Part shown: positions 23,409 through 23,475 of the stretch, piece after piece
Numbering within the stretch: position 1 is the first letter of the stretch
Layout: each line of letters begins with the position of its first letter
From: an uncultured Eubacteriales bacterium
GTDB taxonomy: Bacteria > Bacillota > Clostridia > UBA1381 > UBA9506
Assembly (NCBI GenBank): GCA_900545185.1
Contig: UQYH01000024.1
Span: 1-23,475, forward strand
Reading direction: 5' to 3'
DNA: 23,475 nucleotides
Position numbers and translations under genes: made by a program
The notes under the pieces: generated by a model
Databases searched by the model: none
What the model was told of the DNA's origin: nothing
Seen by the model: only the letters and a program-made list of their open reading frames with translations

Positions 23409-23475
23409 GAGTATTTTGACACCGTAATGCGTAAAGTTCGCTTTAAGGAACGGGTTCGTATATCACAACTTGTGC

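Larger units (their letters stand above)
23205..23475. repeat. Large imperfect inverted repeat (palindromic intergenic element)
   Basis: The outer arms 23205-23228 and 23452-23475 match at 19 of 24 positions as inverted copies. Inside them, the reverse complement of about 23255-23312 resembles 23361-23420: both contain GCGCAGC, a hairpin around CGTAT, then GAC-ACC-type sequence. The centre is near 23340. There is no credible gene in it, and the short frames crossing it are chance. 23159-23204 holds nothing recognisable. The element reaches the window edge and may continue. It resembles a non-autonomous mobile element or a REP/ERIC-like repeat, but copy number cannot be judged here. Confidence 0.7.

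Overview
The window is a gene-dense chromosomal segment of mid-GC content (near 47-50% by eye). It most resembles a Clostridia-class member of the Bacillota. Supporting signs are strong AGGAGG-type ribosome sites, sigma-A-type promoters with 17-bp spacers, a Gram-positive LexA with its operator, a type III glutamine synthetase, a pst-phoU-phoPR phosphate regulon, CotH-type sequence, and short U-tailed terminators. I see no rRNA, tRNA, CRISPR array, phage gene or transposase gene. The exact genus cannot be read from the sequence.

Layout. Positions 47-1855 (minus) hold lexA and, 15 bp downstream, an M20 metallopeptidase; an SOS box overlaps the lexA -35. Divergently, nth (endonuclease III) and tlyA (S4/FtsJ rRNA methyltransferase) form a two-gene operon (2129-3600) that ends at a two-way terminator. 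Positions 3669-8414 (minus) look like one transcript in the order glnN, a Na/Pi symporter with a PhoU-like tail, and an amidohydrolase. Divergent from glnN is the phosphate regulon pstS-pstC-pstA-pstB-phoU (8706-12715), preceded by a recognisable Pho box. phoP-phoR follow with their own promoter, ending at a terminator near 15218. Low-affinity (Na/Pi) and high-affinity (Pst) phosphate uptake, their PhoU-type regulators and the PhoPR sensor therefore sit side by side, with nitrogen assimilation sharing the divergent promoter region.

At 15311-17351 lies a damaged locus. The 5' part of a VTC (polyphosphate polymerase-type) gene is joined out of frame, near 15860, to the 3' part of a CotH-kinase-type gene ending in a copper-amine-oxidase-like stalk domain. 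This is best explained by a deletion in a VTC / membrane protein / CotH cluster. A second OmpR-type two-component system follows (17487-19537). Next come a cytosolic Cu,Zn superoxide dismutase-like gene (minus), a MATE transporter, a NagD-like HAD phosphatase, and an uncharacterised membrane-anchored protein driven by a perfect consensus promoter.

The right edge (23205-23475) is gene-free. It consists of a large imperfect inverted repeat whose two halves each carry a small hairpin with mirrored sequence changes. I see no convincing new multi-gene system. The most interesting items are this palindromic element, the VTC/CotH fusion scar, and the phosphate/nitrogen divergent control region.
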